Source: Ridgeia piscesae (taxonomy: Eukaryota; Annelida; Polychaeta; Sabellida; Siboglinidae). From it: DNA of 64,000 bases. The notes under the pieces were generated by a model. That model saw only the letters and a program-made list of their open reading frames with translations, made no database searches and had not been told where the DNA came from. Shown here piece by piece: positions 38,441-50,300 of this stretch; position 1 is the first letter of the stretch, and each line of letters starts with the position of its first letter. The stretch spans positions 328,501-392,500 of the forward strand of contig JAODUO010000115.1 of assembly GCA_025642075.2 (NCBI GenBank), given 5' to 3'. Position numbers and translations under genes: made by a program.

Positions 38441-39460
38441 ACAATTGCCCAGTGGACGCTTGACCAGTGGTTAAATAAAAAAGTGGTCACTCACACAGTA
38501 GTCAAATGAAAAATTGGATACTTGTCCAGTGGTCAAATGAAAAAGTGGACACTTGCACAGTAGTCAAATGAAAAAGTGGACACTTGCAGTGATCAAATGA
38601 AAAAGTGGACACTGACACAGTGGTCAAATGAAAAAGTGGACACTTGCACAGTGATCAAATGAAAAAGTGGACAGTTACACAATGGTCAAATGAAAAAGTG
38701 GACACTCACACAGTAGTCAAATGAAAAAGTGGACACTTACACAGTAGTCAAATGAAATAGTGAACACTTGCACGGTGGTCAAATGAAAAAGTGGACACTC
38801 ATACAGTGGTCAAATTAAAAAGTGGACACTCACACAGTGGTCAAATTAAAAAGTGGACACTCACACAGTGGTCAAACGAAAAAGTGGACACTTACACAGT
38901 GGTCAAATGAAAAAGTGGACACTCACACGGTGATCAAATGAAAAATTGGACACTTACACAGTGGTCAAATGAAAAAGTGGACACTTGCACAGTGATCAAA
39001 TGAAAAAATGGACACTGACACAGTGGTCAAATGAAAAAGTGGACACTTGCACAGTGATCAAATGAAAAAGTGGACAGTTACACAATGGTCAAATGAAAAA
39101 GTGGACACTTACACAGTGGTCACATGAAAAAGTGGACACTTACACAGTAGTCAGATGAAAAGTTTGACACTTACACAGTAATCAAATGAAAAAGTGGACA
39201 CTTACACAGTGGTCACATGAAAAAGTGGACACTTACACAGTGGTCACATGAAAAAGTGGACACTTACACAGTGGTCAAATGAAAAACTGGACACTTACAC
39301 AGTGGTCACATGAAAAAGTGGACACTTACACAGTGGTCAAAATGAAAATGCAGACACTTATACAGTGGTCAATATGAAAACTTGGACACTTACACAGTGG
39401 TCAAAATTAAAATGCAAACACTTACATAGTGGCCAAATGAAAAAGTGACACTTGCAGAGT
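38441..39460. repeat. 31-bp minisatellite array
   Basis: About 32 copies of a 31-bp unit containing GTCAAATGAAAAAGTGGACA and CTTACACAGTG. The common variants are CTTGCACAG, CTCACACAG, GATCAAATG and GTCACATG, and units become more diverged at both edges. A block of several units (about 38,550-38,700) recurs at about 38,985-39,110 with the same variant order (CTTGCACAGTGATCAAATG, then GACACTGACACAGTGG, then CAGTTACACAATGG), which indicates block duplication. No open frame. Confidence 0.95.
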
Positions 39461-41109
39461 GCCAATAAAATGGGAGGGAGACACCCCACTCCCCCTCTAA
39501 GCCTGGGCGTTCAGTGAAGCAGAAGGGAGATCAGGTGGAAGATTAAAACACTGCCTCGTCCAGGGCACTGATAACTGTATCTTGATGAATATCAGAACAA
39601 CTTAATAACAGGCATTGTGGCTGGCAGATAAGGGAGGGAGGCCAGGGAACACACCACCTGCAGCCTTCCTACACCCCTGGGGGTAGGGATCATGGCTGAC
39701 ATGCTGGTAGATGTTGACCAGGGATGTTGACTTAGAGCCTAGTCTAAGCACTTGTGATATGTGTGCACAGTTGGTCTTTTTCATTTCAGATGATCATGAG
39801 GGCATATTTACAGAAAACCCCACGGGAAAACATTTCACTGTATTGCCAGGTAATTATTGATTATTGTTTATTCAAACAGCTGTGTTGTTAAACAGCATGA
39901 ACAACGATGATGTCAATGTTTTACTGGCACAGCTCCAGGTAAAAGGCTGAATTCTTTATTAATGTTTTATCTCAATGAGTTACCATTGTCATACTCCATG
40001 TTTCTGTCTTTATAGAGAAAGCATATATTTTACTTTCAAAGACGAAGATTTATTGGTGTGTTATTAGCTGCAATTGGTCTGTTGTAAATTGCCGTGATGC
40101 AGAAGGTTTTGTAAATCAGATATATTTTGATTAATCGTGAACTCGCATATACTTTTTTAAACCATTTATCACAACAGTTTCCAAGAAAAATTATGTTAAA
40201 CATTTCAATATTGTTTTGTTTTTAGTTAGTTGTTTAAGTACCAGGTAATTATTATCAAAAGATTACTTGAAACAGACAAATTTAAGAAATAAATTTCTAT
40301 GTAACTTGATTGACTGAGTGATTGATTATATGTAATAAAAAATCCATTCTAACGAGTGATTAATATTGGTCTGGTTTATATTTCTGTTACAGAGACAAGA
40401 CTATGATAACAAGGTGCATAGGTGAAGACAACCTTGTGAAAAAAGTCATATTTAAATGTGTATGTGGTTAGAGGGTTATGTATTTCTAACTTCTTTGCTG
40501 AAACTGGAAACACATGATAAAAAATGAAGTAGGAGTCTGACGGTTTAAATAATGATATCTGGTTTATTGAACTGCACCTTTCGTGCATTAATAAGTATGT
40601 TTACGTTGGCACTCTGCCAAGACTGTTGGGTGCCCGGCACCAGTTTACTAGTTTAATATTGCCTTGGTGACATCCCAGGTGCTGGGGTCAACAGATGTGC
40701 AGAACTGTGCAGATATTGCCCAGAAGTAAACAAGGCACCTGGATGTGGTTTAGGGTTGTGGACTGAATGTTACATACAGACGTGAGTTCAAGGGATGTGA
40801 AATGGCATTGCAAGGCTGATGTGTTTTCTAATTCTTCACTCTACCATCGTACAAATAGAAAGGTTGTACTGTTTACATGTTTTACTTGAAACTTGGTCTT
40901 ATACTTTATTCTGAAACAGCATTATGATCTTATATGTAAAACATTAGTCACTAACTAGTTTTATTCATATTTCGGTAGTATTGTGTATATGTTTATTTAA
41001 TTACTCCTGTGCAATGATTGATTCTTTTAATGTTTTATTGCTAAAATCATACTGTCTTACATTTACACTTTAATTTTTTTAATGAAATTTGATTGTTATT
41101 ATTTCGTTC
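39461..41109. other. gene-poor AT-rich stretch
   Basis: No array, and no exon with usable splice sites. A GTGATTGATTGACTGAGTG-type short run lies near 40,310. Confidence 0.45.
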
Positions 41110-41232
41110 GGTCATCGATATGAGCCCAACTGGGTTTCCAGATTATCTCCATGGTTGCAATTCTTGTTTTTATGTGGCAGTGTACATAAGTTCATCAATT
41201 TGTACATGTGGCCAAAATAAAGCTTAATTCAA
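41110..41232 (+). mobile_element. LINE 3'-end fragment, plus orientation
   Basis: Homologous to the minus strand of 31,225-31,350 (shared AGCCC...TGG, ATCTCCATGG, CAATT.TTG) and ending in CCAAAATAAAGCTTAATTCA. A polyadenylation-like AATAAA close to the 3' end fits a 5'-truncated non-LTR retrotransposon. No coding sequence is included. Confidence 0.45.
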
Positions 41233-41884
41233 TGATTATGTTTTAGCCATGTGAGCTTAACAACAGATACAGGTTGTGGTGATGTAGGATGTTGTCTCCC
41301 CAAACTATGTAGGACGCGGGGATTTGTACCCTAAACAGATATTGCGCATCAAACAGGCGGGAAATGTGAGATTGAGAGCCCTGCCACATCTTTCTGACGA
41401 ATGTTCATAAATGTTACGATGAATTTTGTCTAAAAACCGAGTTTTGCACACAAATATCGCTAGACGGCGTCACGCGTGAAGAGTTACTATTCAGACTCCG
41501 CTATGTGGCGCCAGTGTTTGTAGATGCACTACCCAAGCCGTTGTGAGGCGCCACTTGTTTGTCGCTCCTAGAATCACTGGAAAGCCTTGGACATGGCTAC
41601 GTTCCGCCCCAGGGGTAGCTGCTGCTGATTACGCAAATACTAGCGTTCAATACCCCTGGCACAACCCGAGGATTGTGATCGGCCTCCAGTTATAATTTGT
41701 GTGATTTCGGTCACAAAAATGGCTGCTGTGACTGTACGCGTGAAACGTCAGATTTATACGAAGTTTAAAATTGATTCTCGATCTATGAACGTCAAACGGG
41801 TGTAGCAGGGAGCGTGGGGTAACAAGTCCCCTTGTATTACGTCAGTTTTACGTGTTTGATATCTGTGTTTGGTGGACGAATACA

Positions 41885-41939
41885 ATGCTGCCACCTATTG
41901 TCTACTCTGACGGAAAAACAGACGCCGACAAAAGACGGT
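41885..41939 (+). CDS. candidate first coding exon (18 codons plus one base)
   Basis: An ATG with A at -3 opens a short frame starting MLPPIVYSDGKTDADKRR. It runs straight into GTAAGTAA at 41,940-41,947, a perfect match to the metazoan 5' splice-site consensus; unspliced, the frame would stop two codons later. The upstream 400 bp is richer in CpG than its surroundings and contains ACGTCA-type elements (for example near 41,837), as a promoter-proximal region might. A separate 28-codon frame (41,719-41,805) lies upstream and could be an upstream ORF. I found no matching downstream exon with a phase-1 acceptor before 47,000, so the gene would need a long intron extending past the minus-strand genes. 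Product unknown. Confidence 0.28.
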
Positions 41940-41947
41940 GTAAGTAA

Positions 41948-43492
41948 ATATTTTGCATGTAATGCTTTGTTATATGTTTGATGTAAAAGTTGTGTGTTTG
42001 TAATGTTTTGCTACAGCAACAAGATTAAACATAGCCTCGTGCAAGTGTTGTTATATTTATTTGTAATATATAGAGCTTCATTTACGTTTTGTGAAAATGG
42101 GTGATAATTAGCGCATTTGTGTAGATCATGCATGCTGGAGGCAAGTATCCCCCGACCGTGTGGCATCTTGCCCAACGTATTTCGTATCTACAATCGTGAG
42201 TAGGTCACAAACTATACTTGTTTTGTATAGTTGATAAGATGGTTCAAAAATACGCAGTAAAGCTCTAATGTTACGTTAACAATTGGCAATATCTGCTAAA
42301 GTTCCGCTCAAACGTTTCAGTGCAGAATGGCATTCATAATTTACAGAGATGTACTGTTTACGTACAAGCCTGTATGTTATCTGGTTACTTGCTTAGTGAG
42401 CAATATGTTTTAGATATGGTTCGCACATATCCCCAAGACGGAACGGAGTGCATATGACTACGACACTCTGAAAGCTGCACTCTTAGCTTTGGAGGACCGT
42501 TGAAGACAGCCATTCGACTGTATCACGTGATAACTTAGATATGACATGTTACCTAAAAGTGAAGGACTGTCGTAATTATGTTGGTTAGGTACCCATGTTG
42601 GACAAGATAATATCTATAAACCATTTTCCGGTTGATATCGAGTATTTCGGTATTCATATGTTGTACAATGAACCTGTCTATGGGGCAAGGAGCCCCGGAG
42701 GCTTCATGCCCCACACAGCAGGGCGTCTTGCCCCCAGGTATGGGGCAAGAGGCCCCTTGGGACAATACTTTTAATTAACAATTATAATAGTTATTGTTGT
42801 CAAATGTCACAAATACTTTGGTATTTTATAGTATAACCATATGACAGTAACAAAAAGCAAAAATGATAAGTTCCGGAATAACTACGTCCATTGTACCTTA
42901 AGGCCCACTCTACCATATTTTGACGAGTTTGTTCTGTGCTACCAAGTATTTCCGTTGACGTTCGAACCTGATTCTGTTGTTAATGTGATGACACAGTTGT
43001 GCGTGTGGTCACGCCGTTGCTGGCACTGGCTCGCCTGGGCAGTACTGCCAGTAAAGCTTGTTTTGAAACTGGATGTTTCTGCTAATTGAACATATGTGTG
43101 AGTGTGTTCAAGGATGGATATGTTGAAATGACGGATTCGATATTACGAGTTCAATAAAGTAACACAATTTAGCGGACATGAATCCTTCAGTAAATTTGTT
43201 AGTCTTAATTGACTTAAACAAGGTAAATAAAAGTTAACGCTTTCTTTTGTGATATGGGCTTAATATAGTCAATAAAAGGTAACAACTTCCAACAACAATC
43301 ATATCGGTTTACCAGAAATATTTTTTGAATACGGCCATCGAAAGTCTATGGACCACCCCTTTATAAAATCAGAATAACGTAGCAATTCGACTTGGTCGGC
43401 GTGAACTGTGCATATTATCTTACTGACCTAACCACGAAAATTACCACCAACAGCCGCCAAACTTCTCACATATATTACATACGTAATACACA
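41948..43492. other. AT-rich stretch, possible intron
   Basis: If the exon ending at 41,939 is real, this is its first intron. It contains the GGGGCAAG inverted-repeat cluster listed separately. No exon with convincing borders seen. Confidence 0.4.
42679..42757. repeat. GGGGCAAG inverted/direct repeat cluster
   Basis: TATGGGGCAAG occurs twice in direct orientation (about 42,680 and 42,739). Inverted relatives CATGCCCC and TCTTGCCCCC lie between them, so GGGGCAAGGAGCCCCGG can pair with following CCTCC/GCCCC segments. GC-rich and abrupt in an AT-rich setting. It resembles the termini of the 43,493-44,757 element only in the GGGGCA core. Confidence 0.6.
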
Positions 43493-44757
43493 TAGGGGAA
43501 GTAGGGGCATGTCCGCACATTTAAGGTGAAACACGCTATAGATAATGCACTGTGTGTGCTAAGAGGGTGATATTTAGCATTCAGAATGAGCAATCATATT
43601 ACTTTGTTGTTAGTTAGTTAAGAAATCGCATATCCCATCAGATATTTAAATATTTGGTCAAATGTAGAGGCATACCTTTGTGCGGACATGCCCCAAGGTA
43701 CCGGGCATAGCCGCACACTGTGTGCGGTTATGCCCCAGGAATGGCGAATCAACAGCTGGTCTCACAGAGCTGACTATTAACTGCAATAATGATATGTACT
43801 GGCATGTGTAAGCTACAGGCACGTGCATTACTTAACAAAAACTTACAAGAAACACCAGAGATCACAAATCAACGGTTTCAAGTTTTCATATATAAGTCCA
43901 CGTTTATTCCTCCTTGAGAGTCAAAGCAAACAACAGCATGGTTTTGTAACGGGGAAAGTCAAAGTTTGCAACCCAGCTTGTCTGATGCCTTCTAACTAAA
44001 AACAGCATGGTTTCGTTAAGCGCAAAGTCAAACTAAAATGTCGCTTTGTCGGCCGTGCGAGCATGGCTTTGTATGGACTAACATATACTGGCAAAGTTCA
44101 TTATTATAAATTATACATTATTTGTCATCGTGGTTGTTTTTGTCTGTGAGCAATGATCCATTAAGCTTTATTTATTTAACGGACCTAATGATACACAACA
44201 TGGAAAATGTGACGCCAACACGATACAGCCTATTGCACATTGATGAAGCGATGAATGATATAAAATAAAAGCGTGATAATATTAAATAATTATAAATAAT
44301 CATCATCATATACTATCTCACATCAAAGTTTCCTTTAATATTTGTGGTAAGCAACTGAAGTATCTAAATATGTATCTAAGTAGACTACATAATATTATAG
44401 GCACCGACGCACGAAATACGTCTGCACAGCGGGTGGGGCATGACCGCACAGGCCTGTGCGAACATGCCCCAAGCATCCAACACGTGAACAATTCTTAATT
44501 GCGCGAAAATGCTGCTTATGAATGTATCCTAGCATATGAGTAAAAGTACATCATGTTTTACGAAAATAAAATGTTATGTCATAACTGTTTACATTGGTTG
44601 ATTTGGGTGGGGGTTAGACCTTGCCACTTAGCATGATTCCACTAACCAGATAGTATGCGATGCGCCAATAATAGGGTGTGCGGACATGCCTCAGAGTGCG
44701 GACATGCCTCAGAGTGCGGACATGCCTCAAAGTGCGGACATGCCCCTACTTCCCCTA
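43493..44757. mobile_element. 1.27-kb TIR element built from a repeated GGGGCATG-CCGCAC motif
   Basis: The left end begins TAGGGGAAGTAGGGGCATGT followed by CCGCAC (43,493-43,518). The right end (44,732-44,757) is its perfect 26-bp inverse. Inside are a single inverse copy (43,681-43,694), a hairpin (43,703-43,736), a second hairpin (44,434-44,470) and three tandem GTGCGGACATGCCTCA units just inside the right end. This makes about ten copies of one 15-bp motif in both orientations. Flanks share only TA next to GGGG...CCCC, which could be a 2-bp target duplication or part of the TIR. No transposase frame is present, so it is non-autonomous. The family is not assigned. Confidence 0.75.
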
Positions 44758-47085
44758 CACTACGTTACAAAAATCACTTGCATTCCTCTAATGAGGACAA
44801 TTCAGAAAACAAACGCCCTAATCTCGACATCGGGGGCGTCTATCGCTATATACATTAGCTTTACACAAAAACTATTTACAAACTTTTCTTACTGGATTTG
44901 CACGCGCGAAATAGTTTAATTAATTATAAATAATATAATAATAATTATTAGTATCACTGTGCAATCTGCAGGAAATTATACGTTTTATTATAATAATATT
45001 TTATTTCACATAACGCCATATCCAGAATTGTTTGTGGCGCTTCATAATATACTGCTATTAAAATTGTATACAATAAGAAGAATACTACCCACAGATAATA
45101 TGCTTAAATCAATAATAAAAATACATATACAATTAACTAAACTTACCTATTAGTCATAAAATACAAAATAATAATCAATCTAGTAAATACAATAAAACCT
45201 GCCTTATGCGACCACTCGTTTTCGTAGCCACGGGTCGTTTCTGGTTAAAATCTACCGACAATGAACGACTACTGATCGGTAACAGAGTAGTATATTAGGT
45301 AGGATTTGGGAAGACCACAGTCGGAGACAGACGGTTTTTGAAACAGGAAATAGCGGAGAACAAAAAACGACTGACATGTCGGATGACGAACGAAGGAGCG
45401 CTTGGACACTACGTTGTGTGTATTGTTGATATTCTGAGTCGAAAAGTGTTTAAGACCAAAACAAAGCAAGCTACTGATAATTACTGATGATAGCGATTAC
45501 GTGCACTACATTGATTCGCGTTGCATAGAAGTTAGCTATTTCAGTCTCGTAATTGGCATCGTTGTACGACCAGAGAGAAAAGAACAAACACGCATCGGAC
45601 TTGCCCTCCAGTTTCCGGACGAGCAATGGACTTCCGGAACACCCGGTTCCCATCCGTCCATTCTCACGAGCCGCTGAACGTTGTTGTCTATTCAGGAGTC
45701 AGACGACATTTGCATTATCCATAGGCGACCATTATAACGCATCCTTCATTTCCCATTAAACTTGAAAAGATATGTTATTGACAATTTCACAGCATAGACA
45801 GAAGTTCTGTGAACAGTTCGTGAAATTCTCACACCTCAGGCTCCCACAAACTTCTTTCCAACCTTACACCCCTCCATTTCTGCTTGAACCACCCACGGAT
45901 TGCCCTGATTACATCACCAAGCAAAATGACAACTGTATTAATACGCAGAAATGCACCGACTGACAGCTGTCATAATTTGACAGCTCTAACGCCACGCTGC
46001 ACAAAAACACAATTTCTACACACTAATATGTGCTCACAGAAATTCAGACAATCTGCATAATCCTGTTTCTATAGGGTACTCTTTTGGTCTGGTAATGGCG
46101 GACGAGCACCTTATTTTGGTCTTATGACATTCACATAACTACTTCCCAAATTCACCGGAACTCGCCGGAAAGCGATACCATTGGCTGAGGTTATGTTTAG
46201 AGTTCCGCAAAGTAGGCGGCAGCGTCCTCTGACACGCCAGGTGGCACCTCTACCCGGGCAGATGATGTGTTCAGGGCGTGTGACGATGTTATATTGTTAC
46301 GAAGCTCATCAGTATAACAAAATGTGACCGTGAAACCACTTCTACCTGTCAATGAAGTGTCTTCTCTGTGATTGCTAATGTTGTTTTTAAAATGCTACAG
46401 AATTTGTAACATTTTGGCTTGAGTCGATTTCAGAGTATTAGACATAAAGATAATCGACAGAAAGAGATCACTCACGCCAAATAATAGCATAGTTAACTGT
46501 GAAGCAGTTTCAACCAGCACAATGTTCAGTTTATCTGTAAATTATTGCTTGTGAAACTATGTTTTTTCTTCTCAGTTGTGATAGTGCTAGTGCCACCGTA
46601 TTCGGCTGTGGAATTTAGTCACTTCCTTCTTTCGAAGTTAAGGTGATGTTTATGAGAATCAAACACAATATTGTTGTTATTTCGTATTTTTCTTTTGTCG
46701 TGAATGTCGTTAAAATTAACGAGTTTCGTTACGCTAACTCAAAGGGATAACAATGAACAGAAGTAGTTAAATACCGCAGACAATAATAACACATTAACTT
46801 TAAATACCGCAGACAACACAACCGTAATACAGTCATTGCATCTGAGCTCGTTGGAAAGAGCAACTTTATATAAAGGCAACAACACCAGCAGCGACAGCTC
46901 GTGTGACAGTCATGCTCTGTGCTCATTGGTCGACAGCCTGTCTCGTGACGCCCCATTGATGGCCTGTATTAAAAAGAACAAGCAATCTAACGCTCCTCAC
47001 ATGAGCTTAAGTAGGCTATAATTATTATGTTTATGGTTAATTAAGTGAAAATTGCAGATTCCCACTAATGTGTAGTATTGTTCTG
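44758..47085. other. gene-poor stretch downstream of gene B
   Basis: AT-rich to about 45,180, then more even composition. Open frames up to about 75 codons on both strands have no splice context. ATGGCGGACGAG at about 46,095 opens only ten codons. No canonical AATAAA on the minus strand was seen within several hundred bases after the gene B stop, so its 3' end is undetermined. Confidence 0.45.
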
Positions 47086-47089
47086 AATG

Positions 47090-47256
47090 TTGACGTTGAC
47101 GTCAGTATGTCTGTGTCGACGTTAACGTCAGGATGCCAATGTCAGTGTCGACGTCAATACGTCAGTGCCGACGTCAGGATATGACACCAGGATGACAATG
47201 CCGGTGTTAACGTCAGTACGTCAGTGTCGACGTCATGATGTCAGCGTGGACGTCAG
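47090..47256. repeat. GACGTCA-rich degenerate tandem repeat downstream of gene B
   Basis: About eight degenerate units of GTCAGTGTCGACGTCA type. They include one full palindrome TGACGTCA (47,097-47,104) and several CGACGTCA and GTTAACGTCA variants. On the minus strand this lies about 100-270 bases past the gene B stop codon, so it is probably in the 3' untranslated region. The core matches the cAMP-response element. Whether it is regulatory, an RNA structure or a plain minisatellite cannot be told from sequence. Confidence 0.7.
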
Positions 47257-47357
47257 GTCGTTTGGGTCAGCCTCCCGTAGCTCGTCGACACGGCCAGTGC
47301 ACTGCACATGGCGTCGCCATCTAGTGACACAGTGACACCAACGCGCGAGGAGGCGGG

Positions 47358-50300
47358 TCACGTGTCCACCGCCGCGATCCTGTTCCGCCGGCGTGCGCGC
47401 TTGCGCAGCGTCCTGAGTAGCGCCATCTCCCGGTCGTGCGCCCAGTCCGTCAGCCCTGAGTTGACGACGGCGATGACGCGCTGCAGCCAACCGTAGGGTG
47501 ACATGAAGCGGATGATGCCGACGATCCAACCGACCCTCGCTGGCGTCGACATCGTGCTGCCGTCCACACGCACGTACGGTGTGTACCCGCCTTCGTCGAC
47601 GGGCGTCGTCGTCGTCACATCCGCCGTGTGTTCGTGACCGTAGCACACGGTCGTATTCGTGGATACGTCAACGAGCGTGTCGCTAGTGACACTGGTACGA
47701 CAATCGCCATGTTCAGTGCTCGACGCCGCTGTCGTCACCGGATATGTCGTCTGGCTATGAGTGTCCGCAGCCGGTCGCACCGGAAGTCGCCAGTCGCTGT
47801 CCGTCCCGACCGAAACCGAGATTGTCCGCGACGCCGACGGATTCGCCTGCTGCCCGCAAGCGCCAGAAAACGGTGACATTGACCGGTTCTGTTGGTCAAA
47901 CTTGGGGACCGCCGTTACGCGAACTGACCGTCCCTGGACGACTGTCCGGCAGTCGCACATCTGCAGGACATGTCCTCCACGCGCCGTCGTCGTCGTCGTC
48001 GGCGACAGCGACGGAGACTTGTCCGTAGTCCCGGCGGGTGTCGGCCCTTTGCCCTGCTCGTGATCGGGGCAACTCGAAAATGATAATTCCGAATTCGACT
48101 TGCCTGACAAATTGTTGTCGCGCTGTAGGAAGACGACAACGAGAGATGTGCTGCTGGACGGCTGCGCGACGACTCGGTAGTCGGGATGCTGTCTACGCGA
48201 CGAGTCGTCGCGATAGAACGGCCGATAGACTCGTCCGGACGCGCGCGAGCCACACAGCGACGAGTCAGACACTGAACTGCGCGTATTATCGCTCGGCGAG
48301 GCGTTTGCCGGTAGACACATGGAGCCGAAGGTGCGTCGGAACGACGGGTCAAGCATGAGTCTGCGGACGTCGAGTGTCGGTTGCCTGTCCGATGGCGACG
48401 TCTCCCTGTTGGAGGTCTGTGTGAGAGAACCTCCCCGCCCCGGCCGACGCCGACGCGTGCACAGCGACGCGTCAGAACCGCATCTGTGTCTAGTCGTGGT
48501 CGGCGCGTCGCACGCGAAATGACGCGTCGACCCGTCGCCCATTCGGTGCAGCAGCGGCGATTTGTGAAGCGCCGATGTGCGTTTATCGGACCCGGGCGAA
48601 CGGGTCTTTGGCGAGCCGCCGTGTGGCTGTCGCTCGGGGGAACCTCCGTCGCAAGACCGCGTCGACGAAGTGTTCCACGCACATGCACACGCACGACGCG
48701 TAGCTTGCGTCAACGGAGATGTAATGCGTCGCGTGGAACCGTCTTTTTCCGACTTCAGATCGGCGCACGCGATCTGTGGCGAGCAGCGATTTTGGCGGCT
48801 CGGCTTCCCGCGGACACAGTCCGACAGTCGGTCGGGTGATCTACTGCTGGTGCACTTCGGTGACGTGCGTAGCGCGTGAATCCGCCGAGACGGCGATACG
48901 TGTACGTCGCGCTTCAACACCGAATCTGTGTTCTGCGGAGAGCTGCGTCGGTGTGACGCGCGGTGGACACGTGCGTCGTTGTCTGAAGTGGACGACAGTG
49001 AGGATCCCGAACGAGAAGAGTCCTGTGAGCTATGGCGTGGACGCCATGTTGTTTGCCACGCTGCCACAAAGTCTTCGCCCGGCCGCTGCCGCCCGAGGAT
49101 CATCTCGAATTCAGACTTCGACGACGATTCAGCGTCGGAAGGCGATGTGGCGTGAACCTGTGAATACTGCCGAACGGTTTCCAGCATTTTATGAAATAAA
49201 TGGGTATTCGGTTGCCTTTTTGTATGTGCACTCCCCGTTTCCGTGTTTTGCCGCACTCGGCTGTAACTGTCTGACTTTCGTCGGAACTTATTGTCAGCAT
49301 CTGAGTTTGATGGCGGTGCCATGTCGCTATCCAGTGTGTCGGTTCTATTGGACAGTAACAATCGTCCAACTGGAACGGCTTTGTGCGATGTTTCTTCTCT
49401 AATGGTATTTACTGTTCCGCCTCCTCGGGTGGCACTTTTGAAAACTGACTTCTTTTTAACGGACATCTGGAATCCCGATTGTGAAAGAGCTGCTATTCCA
49501 GATGCTTGCGGAATATCGCTGAAACATGTGTTAGTTTTCTGTTGAGTCAGACTGTCAACACTTGACATCCGCCTTCTCGGAATATATTTTCCCCACTCAC
49601 TCCTCACTGGACTGTTATTGTCATCCCCTGATAACCTCCTGCATAGAGTGTTATTCCCTGATAACCGCCTGTGTGGACTCCGTTTCTGCCACTGTTGCCA
49701 GCATGAACGACCTCTGCCCAACTCTTGGTTACTTGAAGTTTCATCCACCGAATATCGGCATGAGTTGTGTTTAACCCTTGTTTTCACATCGGCTCCCCGT
49801 CGCTGTCTGACGTCACACTCTCCTTCCGAGTACGAAGAACGACACAACACCTCGGAGTCAGATCTACCGATACCCATAGACCCAGGCCAGAAGTGTTCCG
49901 GGAGTTGCCTGTTTCCTTTATTGGCTTTTGGCTTCCGGCGAAGAGCGCTCCTCTCGTTCATAATCAAATTGTCCGACTTGCGTTTTGTCGTCTCTTGGCG
50001 ACCTTCACTCTCCGAATCCTCACTCTCGCTCCATTCTGATCGTGATGTCATATAGGTTTCAAATCCAGATGTATTTGAAAACTTACAGCACTTACGCTGA
50101 CTTGTACTGCTTCTGTTTGGTTTTCTTCGACCGATGGTGTCAGCGTCTAGCCTTCCGCGACAAGTCTCTTTTCTAGGCCTATGGCGAATAGTGCCGCCTT
50201 TTCTTGACATGTTCTTGGGCAAGCTGTCATTGGCCGAAATTCGTTTCGCCAATCTGCATTCGTCGCCAGAAGAGTCGGTTTCCGAGCGCCCAGCCCGCGA

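Noticed and set aside
42960..42975. GTTCGAACC resembling a tRNA B box
   Set aside because: No A box or foldable tRNA upstream; GTTCGAAC is a short palindrome likely present by chance.
46090..46130. ATGGCGGACGAGCAC as a start codon region
   Set aside because: Frame ends after ten codons and no splice donor precedes the stop.
47628..48879. Several plus-strand frames of 60-260 codons opposite gene B
   Set aside because: They are antisense shadows of the CpG-rich, stop-poor gene B exons. The single continuous minus frame explains the region better.
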